Assembly (NCBI GenBank): GCA_002633005.1 | Contig: NMRA01000003.1 | Span: forward strand, 666,696 to 730,695 | Source of the DNA: Phoronis australis | Lineage: Eukaryota; Phoronida; Phoronidae | DNA length: 64,000 nt | Reading direction: 5' to 3' | Shown here: positions 47,801 through 49,970 of the stretch, piece by piece | Numbering within the stretch: the stretch's first letter is position 1 | Layout of the letters: each line of letters starts with the position of its first letter | Notes under the pieces: model-generated | The model's input: the letters and a program-made list of their open reading frames with translations, nothing else | Database searches by the model: none | What the model was told of the DNA's origin: nothing | Translations under genes and position numbers: made by a program

Positions 47801-49485
47801 CTGTAATACATAGTTAATGAAACAATGAGCAGTGTTATAAATTCTCGCAAACACACCCTAAGTCCAAAATTAAAGTTCTTAACAGCATTCAAAGATAAGG
47901 AAGCTGGCCTACAAAGGAGAAATCTTGTTAGGACTCGTGCAAACCATACATTATAGACAACAGATTCGCAACTCCGACATTTTCGTGTGTACTATCCTAG
48001 AGGAGGTACCACTCTCCTAAATTGTCTGTTGCACTTTCCGTGTATTGTGACAGGAAATTCTCGCATCTATTTTACTGTCCAGCACAATGAAAAAAAACAA
48101 TAAATTTGGCATTGAAATGCTGTTCAAAGTCTTCCAATAGTAGAACTGTTGGTACTGTGAGTACTTTTAGCAAATTTACTACCACCCAACCACACAACAG
48201 CCCAGGGGCAAATCCAGGATTTTGAGTTGGGGGGGGGGCCAGGGCACAGGAATAACCAGAATTTCGACAGATGCGTGCCCAGCCCAAAAATGTGGGGACG
48301 CAGACGCCTCGAATGTTTGGGGTTGCGGACCTGTTGACTAAAAAAACATAAAAAAACGGTAAACGGAGTTTGTTCAGTTTGTTCAGTGCCTATGCATTGT
48401 TTATTCACCCCCGACGAGCCCCTGCTTGCGCACACCCGAACTCCCAAATGGTATCTGGTAGAATTTTAGGGGAGGCCATGGTTCCCTTGCCCCCCCCCCT
48501 AAATCCGCCACTGCAGCCGACCATAATTAGCAGACGACGTAGGTTACTTGCCGCAAATAACACCAGATAATTTGCTCAGGTGTTGCTAGTGAATTATGAC
48601 GCAACAGCTTGTTCGTAAGAGCACAGATTTCGTCCATCGTAAGTATACAGAGTTGGCGGTCCATGTACTCTAGTCTATGTGCAAGCTTAATGATTAATTC
48701 ATGTATAAGACCACACATCAAGACATTTTCTTCCTTTTAAGAGTTCTAAGCAAGTTCTCAGCATGTATTAATATCACACCAAGCCAAGCATTTTACAATG
48801 GTGATGCAAAACGACGTTTCGTGCCCATCATTTTGAAATTCATTAACATATTGTTCAGTCCTGTCAAGGAATGGCTTCGGGCCACCAACATTTCATTAAC
48901 TTCCACAGTTCACTTACACAATCACACATAAGCTGTGGTTGTTATAGTCATGGCTGAATGGCACAAATCAAAGAAAAAATGACTAGTTTGCATTCAAAGT
49001 ACACGGTGCAGGCCTATATATTTGAATGCAAGCCTATTAATTACTTCTAATTATTGAAATAAAGATTTTTACCTGTCAACAGCCTGGTTACATTTGAGAA
49101 CCCAGCTTTTGGGTCCAACGAAGAGTTTCAGATGGACCTGATAGGAGGGTTCTCAAACATAACCAGGCTGTGGCTAGGTAATGGCGTCAGCTACGAACAT
49201 TCATTCCACTGCTTTTAATTACTCTACTTTTGATTATTCTCAGAAAAGCATGGTTTTGCACATGCAAGTAACTATATGGTAGCACAATTCCTCAGAGGAA
49301 CACGTGGAAAATGATGAAAAGCACACAAGAAAAATTGTTTAGTTTGAAGGGAAATTTAGCTAGACGTAAATTGAAATAAGTTTTGAAAAAAATTAATCAA
49401 CTAAAAATAAAAACTCACTACCTTGAGCAGTTGTCTCTGATACCAACAGAGTTAGGAACAGAGCCAAGGCCTGAAGTTTAGCCAT
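988..49485 (-). CDS. Giant multi-repeat cadherin gene, 59 exons visible, 3' end outside window
   Basis: Secreted or membrane-anchored adhesion protein built from tandem extracellular cadherin (EC) repeats. I joined 59 exons by GT-AG sites and phase, about 8,841 nt or 2,947 residues by hand count. The order is signal peptide, EC1-EC26 and the first part of EC27. All repeats keep AxDxG and DxD calcium motifs. Linkers of EC1-EC8 mostly keep DxND forms, but from the EC9/EC10 linker onward DxNDN is replaced by an RN..P motif. No EGF, laminin-G, transmembrane or cytoplasmic segment is in the window, so the cadherin class (Fat-like, CDHR-like or lineage-specific) cannot be set. Exons 24-59 are all phase 0 and alternate in length, which points to tandem duplication of a two-exon unit. 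The frame is intact throughout. The family call is firm; orthology is not known. Confidence 0.93.
1321..1503 (-). CDS. Cadherin exon 58 (A type): EC26/EC27 linker
   Basis: 183-nt phase-0 exon: VVLFIQDGGPQPLTATATYT, linker VNRNLHPPVV, ending INVTDQDKN. Confidence 0.93.
1858..1992 (-). CDS. Cadherin exon 57 (B type): EC26 middle
   Basis: 135-nt phase-0 exon: APFNTVTCPTVIGNDQASAF, FDFNCASRKVRLIRDLGTDR. Two cysteines, as in exons 32 and 36. Confidence 0.92.
2364..2462. repeat. Foldback hairpin element, copy 1
   Basis: Near-palindrome of about 95 bp: TGCCCATATTTTGGGAACCA pairs with TGGTTCTCAAAATTCGGGCA around a short loop (GATGCCTGTTACTCAGTGGA). It is related to the copies at 42171 and 61354. 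It lies in the intron between cadherin exons 56 and 57. Confidence 0.75.
2653..2844 (-). CDS. Cadherin exon 56 (A type): EC25/EC26 linker
   Basis: 192-nt phase-0 exon: LNVIAKDSGGLSSANTATVT, linker VGRNLRTPTF, ending TTSDTDVD. Confidence 0.93.
3155..3295 (-). CDS. Cadherin exon 55 (B type): EC25 middle
   Basis: 141-nt phase-0 exon: PPFNAVTYELSGNTKAKEYF, GVFPDGKIYVKKSLYMDPDR. The donor GTAGAA is weak, but phase and length fit. Confidence 0.92.
4136..4318 (-). CDS. Cadherin exon 54 (A type): EC24/EC25 linker
   Basis: 183-nt phase-0 exon: LTIEARDGGTPYKKDTTLVR, linker VNSNISPPSF (SN instead of RN), ending TVTATDSDP. Confidence 0.93.
4721..4852 (-). CDS. Cadherin exon 53 (B type): EC24 middle
   Basis: 132-nt phase-0 exon: SPFGDVSYHLIGSSKAVTYF, RVDGANGKVFLKSTLPQQPD. 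Confidence 0.93.
5186..5374 (-). CDS. Cadherin exon 52 (A type): EC23/EC24 linker
   Basis: 189-nt phase-0 exon: FNVRAVDGGGRASSQQLVTV, linker VVRNLNPPIF, ending VLATDADTK. The donor is GTCAGT. Confidence 0.93.
5902..6024 (-). CDS. Cadherin exon 51 (B type): EC23 middle
   Basis: 123-nt phase-0 exon: TPYNSVKYEMVTPNVPFYID, ATSGDIKLQSSVNG. It is the shortest B exon. Confidence 0.92.
7274..7462 (-). CDS. Cadherin exon 50 (A type): EC22/EC23 linker
   Basis: 189-nt phase-0 exon: VVVVATDGGGLKDTATVTVN, linker VNRNLKEPVI, ending VQATDGDLR. Confidence 0.93.
7795..8450 (+). repeat. Dispersed repeat ending in 'ctggacgcctggacgcccag' tail
   Basis: Region with phrases such as 'aactgtcactagggggcaag', 'ctgccaaattttatgaaaat' and a GGACGC-rich tail, repeated in altered form within itself (8060-8300) and at 58960-59370 and 43740-43960. 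It is intronic and non-coding, probably a mobile-element relic, family unknown. Confidence 0.6.
8509..8643 (-). CDS. Cadherin exon 49 (B type): EC22 middle
   Basis: 135-nt phase-0 exon: DPYDKVTYAISGEGVAVQYF, KLDDPKSGAITLARDLSQDA. Confidence 0.93.
9125..9313 (-). CDS. Cadherin exon 48 (A type): EC21/EC22 linker
   Basis: 189-nt phase-0 exon: FFAKVSDKGEPDVKTATNTA, linker VIRNRPPVF (one residue shorter than the others), ending VLATDPDTK. Confidence 0.93.
9983..10117 (-). CDS. Cadherin exon 47 (B type): EC21 middle
   Basis: 135-nt phase-0 exon: APHNSLVYSFADPLNTAATS, AFDITSDGKVYNKINL. Confidence 0.92.
10973..11158 (-). CDS. Cadherin exon 46 (A type): EC20/EC21 linker
   Basis: 186-nt phase-0 exon: LRIVASDNGVTPRVSTATVT, linker IDRNSATPTW, ending LLATDADTK. 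The only RN linker that keeps the first aspartate of DxNDN. The donor GTGACG is weak. Confidence 0.92.
11435..11578 (-). CDS. Cadherin exon 45 (B type): EC20 middle
   Basis: 144-nt phase-0 exon: PPFNVLKYTLTGDNLGPTYF, then SVADTNNDGTAEITVKSDL, with a DTNNDG loop slightly longer than in its relatives. The donor is GTATGTG. Confidence 0.92.
12032..12226 (-). CDS. Cadherin exon 44 (A type): EC19/EC20 linker
   Basis: 195-nt phase-0 exon: ITISARDRGTPTSLPALQNA, linker LQRNKFAPDF, ending KATDADQ. Confidence 0.93.
12694..13014 (-). CDS. Cadherin exon 43: fused A+B exon, EC18/EC19
   Basis: 321-nt phase-0 exon, the only one joining an A half (RAYDNGVPSKASITYVEVK, linker INKNLQNPEF, TATDKDK) directly to a B half (PHNVVSYSLNPSTYSNYFYV, NENTGDVSLVKALDG). 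At the join DKDKYAPHNVV there is no intron. KN replaces RN in this linker. Confidence 0.93.
13270..13401 (-). CDS. Cadherin exon 42 (B type): EC18 middle
   Basis: 132-nt phase-0 exon: TTFNVVKYELIGDNQAREYF, QINPNNGLVTVKKDIDQSPD. A tRNA-derived SINE with an expanded tail lies in its upstream intron. Confidence 0.93.
13587..13928 (+). mobile_element. tRNA-derived SINE with expanded palindromic tail
   Basis: Head GGAGGCAGTGTGGCCTAGTG matches a pol III A box, followed by a diverged B box. The body is shared with 49692-49970 and, inverted, 36720-36957. The tail has grown into six 24-bp units. It lies between cadherin exons 41 and 42. Confidence 0.75.
13763..13906. repeat. Six 24-bp quasi-palindromic units
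   Basis: Unit GTCTGGTATGATGTGTACCA plus GACC, exactly 6 x 24 bp. Each unit is nearly self-complementary (GTCTGGTA...TACCAGAC), so the array can fold into a series of hairpins. All six frames stay open here, which creates spurious ORFs. Confidence 0.9.
14141..14317 (-). CDS. Cadherin exon 41 (A type): EC17/EC18 linker
   Basis: 177-nt phase-0 exon: LSLKASDGFCESTETATITV, linker VTRNNKAPEF, ending SARDDD. The donor is GTATGT. Confidence 0.93.
14727..14855 (-). CDS. Cadherin exon 40 (B type): EC17 middle
   Basis: 129-nt phase-0 exon: VPYNVATLVIKGDATAQQFF, QVVDRNKIFLRRGL. It is diverged but has the right length, phase and strand pattern. Confidence 0.88.
15488..15606. repeat. Three tandem 43-bp units
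   Basis: Three copies of a 43-bp unit beginning GTCAATGAACACATAATGTC, in the intron between cadherin exons 39 and 40. Confidence 0.85.
15785..15976 (-). CDS. Cadherin exon 39 (A type): EC16/EC17 linker
   Basis: 192-nt phase-0 exon: VVVQASDGEKTASETVTFTI, linker IKRNLFCPTI, ending VDNDDK. The acceptor TTCAAAG is poor and the donor is GTTGGT. Confidence 0.87.
16546..16677 (-). CDS. Cadherin exon 38 (B type): EC16 middle
   Basis: 132-nt phase-0 exon: PAFNTVKYSLIGGDTQYFDI then NENTGALSLKTAVVLNDIPD, a clear FNxVxYxLxG start. Confidence 0.93.
17098..17295 (-). CDS. Duplicate copy of cadherin exon 37
   Basis: Same coding sequence as 17567-17764, 469 nt away, inside a near-identical duplication with an N at the junction. 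If real and spliced, it would place two A exons in a row and break the A/B alternation. An uncollapsed contig overlap is the simpler explanation. Confidence 0.35.
17366..17366. other. Ambiguous base at duplication junction
   Basis: Single N exactly between the two copies of the 469-bp duplication. Confidence 0.99.
17567..17764 (-). CDS. Cadherin exon 37 (A type): EC15/EC16 linker
   Basis: 198-nt phase-0 exon: VNIEARDLGVPNSLSSSPNA, linker VARNIHPPVF, then SATDADTN. A second, near-identical copy lies at 17098-17295. I take this copy as the real exon because it is continuous with normal flanking intron on the 5' side, but either could be kept. Confidence 0.85.
18145..18276 (-). CDS. Cadherin exon 36 (B type): EC15 middle
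   Basis: 132-nt phase-0 exon: QPHNTVRYRVVPGTKGAQCF, DVHAETGVVTVKCNLKDDTD. Two cysteines face each other across the hairpin. Confidence 0.9.
18744..18929 (-). CDS. Cadherin exon 35 (A type): EC14/EC15 linker
   Basis: 186-nt phase-0 exon: LVLQAYDNGVPSKTDTLTLT, linker VARNLNPPIF, then TATDADKQ. Confidence 0.93.
19050..19735. repeat. 68-bp minisatellite, about ten copies
   Basis: Unit starts GTGTCTAGTGTAGAGCTGTT and ends in cagatccaccta or cagatccaccaa; the two endings are interspersed. It lies in the intron between cadherin exons 34 and 35. Confidence 0.93.
20511..20645 (-). CDS. Cadherin exon 34 (B type): EC14 middle
   Basis: 135-nt phase-0 exon: AEFGLVKYRLMNKGDVVSEY, FGVNKDTGVIELKKSLEGDT. 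The next intron holds a 68-bp minisatellite. Confidence 0.92.
20775..20824. repeat. (TG)n microsatellite
   Basis: About 25 TG dinucleotides in an intron of the cadherin gene. Confidence 0.97.
21177..21362 (-). CDS. Cadherin exon 33 (A type): EC13/EC14 linker
   Basis: 186-nt phase-0 exon: FDIVASDGGTPAKTSAQFRF, linker VERNDFAPQF, then TVTASDQDGP. It is the only RN linker with an aspartate at the position of the second D of DxNDN. Confidence 0.93.
21625..21765 (-). CDS. Cadherin exon 32 (B type): EC13 middle
   Basis: 141-nt phase-0 exon: SPWNTVTDCSIVGGHEYFHT, GGLCEVHVKKNLVDDQTKTK. Two cysteines and a missing FxI make this one of the more diverged B exons. Confidence 0.9.
22516..22516. other. 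Ambiguous base
   Basis: Single N in an intron; I see no duplication around it. It may mark another contig join. The large intron at 21766-23182 otherwise holds only AT-rich sequence and a CCCTCCCTCC stretch. Confidence 0.95.
23183..23371 (-). CDS. Cadherin exon 31 (A type): EC12/EC13 linker
   Basis: 189-nt phase-0 exon: VQVLAKDNGSPMRTATALVE, linker INRNLQSPVF, then TVTDGDRQ. Confidence 0.93.
23601..23729 (-). CDS. Cadherin exon 30 (B type): EC12 middle
   Basis: 129-nt phase-0 exon: SQNNQVTYQLIGSYDGLFEL, SSGLIRTKDLLTKTNETFYR. Confidence 0.92.
24107..24301 (-). CDS. Cadherin exon 29 (A type): EC11/EC12 linker
   Basis: 195-nt phase-0 exon: FDVEAVDSGLPTPKTSPQK, linker INRNKNAPIF, then VVATDSDTS. 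Confidence 0.93.
24586..24714 (-). CDS. Cadherin exon 28 (B type): EC11 middle
   Basis: 129-nt phase-0 exon: APHNQATFRITGNSVASEFF then DISSSGEISAKKSL. The donor is GTTAGT. Confidence 0.9.
24982..25164 (-). CDS. Cadherin exon 27 (A type): EC10/EC11 linker
   Basis: 183-nt phase-0 exon: DVTATDGGGKSATSPLVITI, linker NRNLNPPVF, and GLSDSDNL. The donor GTATGG is weak. Confidence 0.9.
25571..25705 (-). CDS. Cadherin exon 26 (B type): EC10 middle
   Basis: 135-nt phase-0 exon: PIFKSVSYKLGGTRMNEYF, TIDSSGQIKVKKELF. The donor after CTTCAAGTCTCT is GTAAGTC, so the exon runs six bases past the Q codon. Confidence 0.9.
25979..26161 (-). CDS. Cadherin exon 25 (A type): EC9/EC10 linker, first RN form
   Basis: 183-nt phase-0 exon: RARDGGSPSRSGTGTVTVN, linker MVRNTAPVLQNSY, then TATDTDSD. 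The DxNDN motif is absent from here on. Confidence 0.93.
26382..26510 (-). CDS. Cadherin exon 24 (B type): EC9 middle
   Basis: 129-nt phase-0 exon: VSYSIVSGNTNDRFYINPDS then GAIVVAKRLDDDTAPSYS. First of the B-type exons, with LDDDTxxxY in place of LDRE. Confidence 0.92.
26844..26951 (-). CDS. Cadherin exon 23: EC8/EC9 linker, last canonical one
   Basis: 108-nt phase-0 exon beginning DVNDIDPSVPDYTKTLKENV and ending VVATDSDS. This is the last DVND linker; all later linkers are of the RN type. Confidence 0.92.
27760..27981 (-). CDS. Cadherin exon 22: most of EC8 in one exon
   Basis: 222-nt phase-0 exon, noticeably more GC-rich than its neighbours. It holds ATDADTTKSITYKIVSGNG, FTLNSDGTLRTRALLDYEAG and TVTVTVL, that is an EC from DxD to its last strand, with LDYE kept. 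Confidence 0.92.
27982..29440. other. Large intron between cadherin exons 21 and 22
   Basis: Apart from the 26-bp minisatellite I see nothing coding or repeated here. Confidence 0.5.
28207..28408. repeat. 26-bp compound minisatellite
   Basis: Units of CACAGCTGTGACTTGTAGAG+TTTGGC alternate with a variant containing ttgacttgtcacag. The CACAGCTGTG core is itself palindromic. It lies in the intron between exons 21 and 22. Confidence 0.9.
29441..29595 (-). CDS. Cadherin exon 21: EC7/EC8 linker
   Basis: 155-nt exon, phase 1 in and phase 0 out. Linker VLITVIDLQDVVPVFVPNNY is a DxxD variant. It could accept either exon 20 or the candidate alternative first exon. Confidence 0.93.
29725..29790. repeat. 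Direct duplication of about 33 bp
   Basis: Two adjacent copies of ACATTCACATATTGTGTTGA followed by gcacagtt. Confidence 0.85.
29886..30434. mobile_element. CpG-rich element with long terminal inverted repeats
   Basis: The left end (ctgaagagtgttcaacagag...) is matched in reverse complement at the right end (gtgttcaatagagtgagagc). The inverted ends span roughly 40 bp, and the whole is about 545 bp, much richer in CG than the surrounding intron. It carries ATGGCG starts on both strands (29995 on +; near 30307 on -). No transposase is seen, so it is a non-autonomous element. Confidence 0.7.
30693..30807 (-). CDS. Candidate alternative first exon with its own signal peptide
   Basis: ATGATG at 30807/30804 opens MMYCFCICLASFTQSVTN, a short hydrophobic, signal-peptide-like start, followed by NINVIVVK and a GTAAGT donor. 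The exon ends in phase 1, exactly what exon 21 needs, and would give NINVIVVKATDSGASP, a good imitation of the YTLQVTATDSG strand made by exon 20. As an internal exon after exon 20 it meets a stop codon within nine codons, so it fits a separate start better than a cassette. The product would lack EC1-EC6 and most of EC7. A dispersed inverted-repeat element begins about 60 nt upstream. Inference only; no transcript was seen. Confidence 0.5.
30869..31272. mobile_element. Inverted-repeat element M1, copy 1, upstream of the alternative exon
   Basis: About 400 bp bounded by CATAGATTATAG and its inverse CTATAGTCTATG, with internal phrases (caacagattcgcaattccga, cttgcatctattttgctgtc) shared with 40041-40447 (inverted) and 47944-48680. 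No coding capacity. It ends about 60 nt upstream of the candidate alternative start at 30807. Confidence 0.8.
31310..31401 (-). CDS. Cadherin exon 20: EC7 second half
   Basis: 92-nt exon with YFSIDPSSGQIRTK and VPLDYEKLQQYTLQVT. It ends in phase 1; the G joins CC of exon 21 to give ATDSG. Confidence 0.93.
31995..32056 (-). CDS. Cadherin exon 19: EC7 DxD segment
   Basis: 62-nt exon encoding ATDADDGNNGLVTYSVDPQD, phase 0 in and phase 2 out. It joins exon 20 to give DPYFSIDPSSG. Confidence 0.92.
32282..32410 (-). CDS. Cadherin exon 18: EC6/EC7 linker, canonical DxNDN
   Basis: 129-nt phase-0 exon with LSIILLDANDNSPVFTETNA, the second perfect linker in the gene. Confidence 0.93.
32660..32872. 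repeat. GATGGT-rich microsatellite
   Basis: Imperfect run of GAT and GGT triplets just downstream of the exon 17 donor. It keeps several frames open and creates false low-complexity ORFs on both strands. Confidence 0.95.
32890..32974 (-). CDS. Cadherin exon 17: EC6, intact DRE motif
   Basis: 85-nt exon entered with a codon split after two bases. LVKNQRAFDRETNPTHTVII keeps the DRE calcium motif that the downstream repeats have lost. It abuts a GGTGAT-rich microsatellite just past its donor. Confidence 0.9.
33929..34017 (-). CDS. Cadherin exon 16: EC6, acceptor beside a minisatellite
   Basis: 89-nt exon encoding AVDADKNPLTYQILSETPSG and SFFTMDSNTG. Its acceptor (TTTCTTCAG) lies only about 9 nt from a 24-bp tandem array, so the branch-point region is made of repeat units. 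Confidence 0.9.
34027..34224. repeat. 24-bp minisatellite, eight copies, abutting exon 16 acceptor
   Basis: Unit GTACAAAGTGGTACTCAGTG+agac, period 24, ending about 9 nt from the exon 16 splice acceptor. Confidence 0.93.
34858..34993 (-). CDS. Cadherin exon 15: EC5/EC6 linker, degenerate
   Basis: 136-nt exon entered in phase 2. The linker VVINVTPFGNVPPSFPQNVY lacks DxND but keeps P-P-S-F. It ends with EIFDAD before a GTAAGT donor. Confidence 0.9.
35424..35867. mobile_element. Inverted-repeat element M2, copy 1
   Basis: About 440 bp. The left end GCATGAAACAGTCCCAAATA is matched by the inverse of TTGGGACTGTTCCAAGCAAC at the right. It is homologous to 38871-39283. No ORF. Confidence 0.8.
36223..36508. 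repeat. 47-bp minisatellite, six copies
   Basis: Unit CTATCAGTCAGTGCTTCGGT then acattatggtttgtgcacaatgaatgt, period 47. Confidence 0.93.
36720..36957 (-). mobile_element. tRNA-derived SINE, minus orientation
   Basis: On the minus strand it starts GGAGGAGGCAGTGTGTTTTA and has a good B box (GGGTTCGAGTACC). The body matches 49692-49970, and it ends in the cacgtctgatataacatgta palindromic tail. Confidence 0.8.
37306..37481 (-). CDS. Cadherin exon 14: EC5
   Basis: 176-nt exon, phase 0 in and phase 2 out. It holds ATDGEAGLNGQVTYSIVSGN, GKFAISSSGQITAVG and YILRVKGKDAGTP, nearly a whole repeat from DxD to AxDxG. Confidence 0.93.
38109..38276 (-). CDS. Cadherin exon 13: EC4/EC5 linker
   Basis: 168-nt phase-0 exon with linker VNIMDVNDVRPTFPEEGY, a canonical DVND form. 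Confidence 0.92.
38614..38754 (-). CDS. Cadherin exon 12: EC4 second half
   Basis: 141-nt phase-0 exon: SLFGITEDGNLFLNAGASLD then YETTRFYDLQ, the FxIxxxGxLxL and LDYE elements of a canonical repeat. Confidence 0.92.
38871..39283. mobile_element. Inverted-repeat element M2, copy 2
   Basis: About 410 bp, ends GTGCAGGGTACATGAAACAA and TTTCATGCAACTGAGCAC, same internal order as 35424-35867. Intron between exons 11 and 12. Confidence 0.8.
39778..39990 (-). CDS. Cadherin exon 11: EC3/EC4 linker, degenerate
   Basis: 213-nt phase-0 exon. The linker FKIVNSKLNTSPPTL has no DxND motif, so calcium binding at this joint is doubtful. EC4 begins normally and ends with LKITATDPDD, which carries DxD. Confidence 0.9.
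40041..40447. mobile_element. Inverted-repeat element M1, copy 2 (inverted)
   Basis: Same content as 30869-31272 in reverse orientation, including gacagtaaaatagatgcaag and gttgcgaatctgttgtct. Intron between exons 10 and 11. Confidence 0.8.
40906..41024 (-). CDS. Cadherin exon 10: EC3 second half
   Basis: 119-nt exon encoding GFFSINPSTGVVSVDKNIS, the FxIxxxTGxVxV signature. The TTCACAG acceptor and GTTTGT donor are supported by phase with both neighbours. Confidence 0.92.
41626..41722 (-). CDS. Cadherin exon 9: EC3
   Basis: 97-nt exon, phase 0 in and phase 1 out. LAKDLDSLNYPVKYSIIPS gives the DLD motif and the strand after it. The split codon rejoins correctly with exon 10 (A+TA = Ile). Confidence 0.88.
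41934..42095 (-). CDS. Cadherin exon 8: EC2/EC3 linker with cysteine pair
   Basis: 162-nt phase-0 exon. The linker reads RIQDGNDLPPAF, a DxND variant. It is followed by GCVTAGTPPQCVDPMY, with two cysteines ten residues apart that could form a local disulphide at the start of EC3. Confidence 0.9.
42171..42266. repeat. Foldback hairpin element, copy 2 (best preserved)
   Basis: A 96-bp near-palindrome: GTCTGATATAACATGC at one end and GCACGTTATATCAGAC at the other, with TTTTGAGAACCAGTTT pairing with AAACTGGTTCTCAAAA. The loop of about 20 nt reads gatgcccgttattcagagga. Confidence 0.88.
42758..42877 (-). CDS. Cadherin exon 7: EC2 second half
   Basis: 120-nt phase-0 exon encoding AYFRLPLDSQTIIKLQNKID and YEELVNKTVYLTIVAT, the F-x-x-tag, I-x-L and DYE positions of an EC repeat. 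Confidence 0.92.
43284..43430 (-). CDS. Cadherin exon 6: EC2 first half
   Basis: 147-nt phase-0 exon. VDVDQNQDNGKISYSLV carries the DxD motif and the GKISYS strand of a standard cadherin repeat. Confidence 0.92.
43740..43960. repeat. Diverged dispersed repeat fragment
   Basis: Phrases 'aaaactgcaactaatggacgc' and 'aactgtcaatagaggacgca' resemble the repeats at 7795 and 58960. Intron between exons 5 and 6. Confidence 0.4.
44242..44331 (-). CDS. Cadherin exon 5: EC1/EC2 linker, canonical DxNDN
   Basis: 90-nt phase-0 exon with the textbook linker ITINIQDENDNTPTFSRPVY. It is one of only two full DxNDN linkers in the window (the other is exon 18). Confidence 0.92.
45168..45242 (-). CDS. Cadherin exon 4: EC1 strand F region
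   Basis: 75-nt phase-0 exon, TTACAG acceptor and GTAAGTA donor. It encodes LDDKDIFIFKLHCTATSGA, equivalent to the LDxExxxxFxLxVxAT part of a repeat. It lies in a large intron rich in minisatellites. Confidence 0.78.
45665..46192. repeat. Degenerate minisatellite, about eleven units of roughly 46-48 bp
   Basis: Units around GTGCTTAGCCGAGCAGTGGG+tgggtacatcggagttgggagtga, with much variation in length. Open in several frames but low in complexity; not a gene. Confidence 0.9.
46270..46412. repeat. 29-bp minisatellite, five copies
   Basis: Unit TTTCATCTGAATGGCCTTGT then tacaatatg. Confidence 0.93.
46441..46566. repeat. Foldback element of about 126 bp
   Basis: AACATTTTAAGTCTGGTCAG-catgcc at the left is the inverse of gggcatg-CAGACCAGACTTAAAAATGTT at the right. 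Confidence 0.8.
46897..47125. repeat. Two and a half copies of a ~90-bp unit
   Basis: Repeated blocks 'cacagtgaaac...', 'cacagacacacgc', 'cacacagagatgcaca' and 'cactgaataaa' in the same order. Confidence 0.8.
47164..47369 (-). CDS. Cadherin exon 3: EC1 core
   Basis: 206-nt exon, TTCCAG acceptor, GTGAGT donor, ending in phase 0. It contains a beta-strand pattern LGVSVQNLELQVSNPKY followed by SLFAISGLLTGFTIKAAKPI, matching the middle strands of a cadherin repeat. EC1 is diverged and lacks the usual DxD near its start. Confidence 0.82.
47576..47635 (-). CDS. Cadherin exon 2: N-terminal segment, EC1
   Basis: Short 60-nt exon between TTTCAG and GTAATG, entered and left in phase 1. It encodes CTLQSGTEVILTLSEVTQT. 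The phase fits exons 1 and 3 exactly, which is the main support. Confidence 0.72.
47944..48680. mobile_element. Inverted-repeat element M1, copy 3, interrupted
   Basis: Matches 30869-31272 on both sides of an insertion at 48203-48513. Intron between cadherin exons 1 and 2. Confidence 0.8.
48203..48513. mobile_element. Element nested in M1 copy 3
   Basis: About 311 bp with ends CAGGGGCAAATCCAGGATTT and the inverse of AAATCCGCCACTG, long G and C runs just inside both ends, and a 5-bp CAGCC direct repeat on each side (48198-48202, 48514-48518). The uninterrupted copies show CAACAGCC once. Confidence 0.8.
49079..49171. repeat. Foldback element of about 93 bp
   Basis: ACAGCCTGGTTACATTTGAG-aaccc pairs with gggtt-CTCAAACATAACCAGGCTGT. 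Different in sequence from the 42171 family, apart from the shared gagaac core. Confidence 0.82.
49422..49485 (-). CDS. Cadherin exon 1: start codon and signal peptide
   Basis: ATG at 49485 in a good context (ACCATGG) opens MAKLQALALFLTLLVSETTA, a typical signal peptide with a leucine-rich core and small residues at the cleavage site. A splice acceptor at 49535-49536 suggests the exon continues upstream as 5'UTR to 49534. Two donors 3 nt apart are possible: CAAG/GTAGTG (end at 49422) and GTA/GTGAGT (end at 49419). Both keep the frame into exon 2; the second has the better consensus. Confidence 0.82.
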
Positions 49486-49691
49486 GGTGTTAGCAAGTTT
49501 GATGGTCATAAGACCTGAATGTCCACCTCTGTCTCTGAAATTAGGAATAGCTTTTAAAATACAAAAAACAATACTACAATAAGCGTCGATTTGCACAGGG
49601 AAACCTGGTTCAACACTTATCACCAAAGGTCAGTTAACAAGTAATTAAAATGGAATCCAAATTCTTCGATGTTAAGAAATAAAGATACTAG

Positions 49692-49970
49692 AGGAGGCAG
49701 TGTGGCCTAGAATGATATGTGCCTGCTTTCTTTACTCAAGGTCATGGGTTTGAGTCCCACAGGGTCCCACTGCTAAACCCTTGAGTCAGGTTTCTAGCTC
49801 CTCAGCTCAGTTTTAACTACATATATATTAATAAAGAATAAAAATAGTTCCAGGTAATCAGTGCAATATGGGCCCACATGCGTGGCCTGCGCACGTCTGG
49901 TACAACGTGTATCAGACCGCCTGTGCACGTCTGGTACAACGTGTATCAGACCGCCTGCAATTATTTTTTT
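49692..49970 (+). mobile_element. tRNA-derived SINE
   Basis: A box AGTGTGGCCTAG, B box GGGTTTGAGTCCC, then a unique body and two copies of a 36-bp tail (CACGTCTGGTACAACGTGTA tcagaccgcctgtg). It lies upstream of the cadherin start exon. Confidence 0.82.

Noticed and set aside
49692-49770. tRNA gene suggested by A and B boxes (also 13587, 36957, 57890-58015)
   Set aside because: No cloverleaf or acceptor stem, and the boxes are followed by a shared repeat body: SINE heads.
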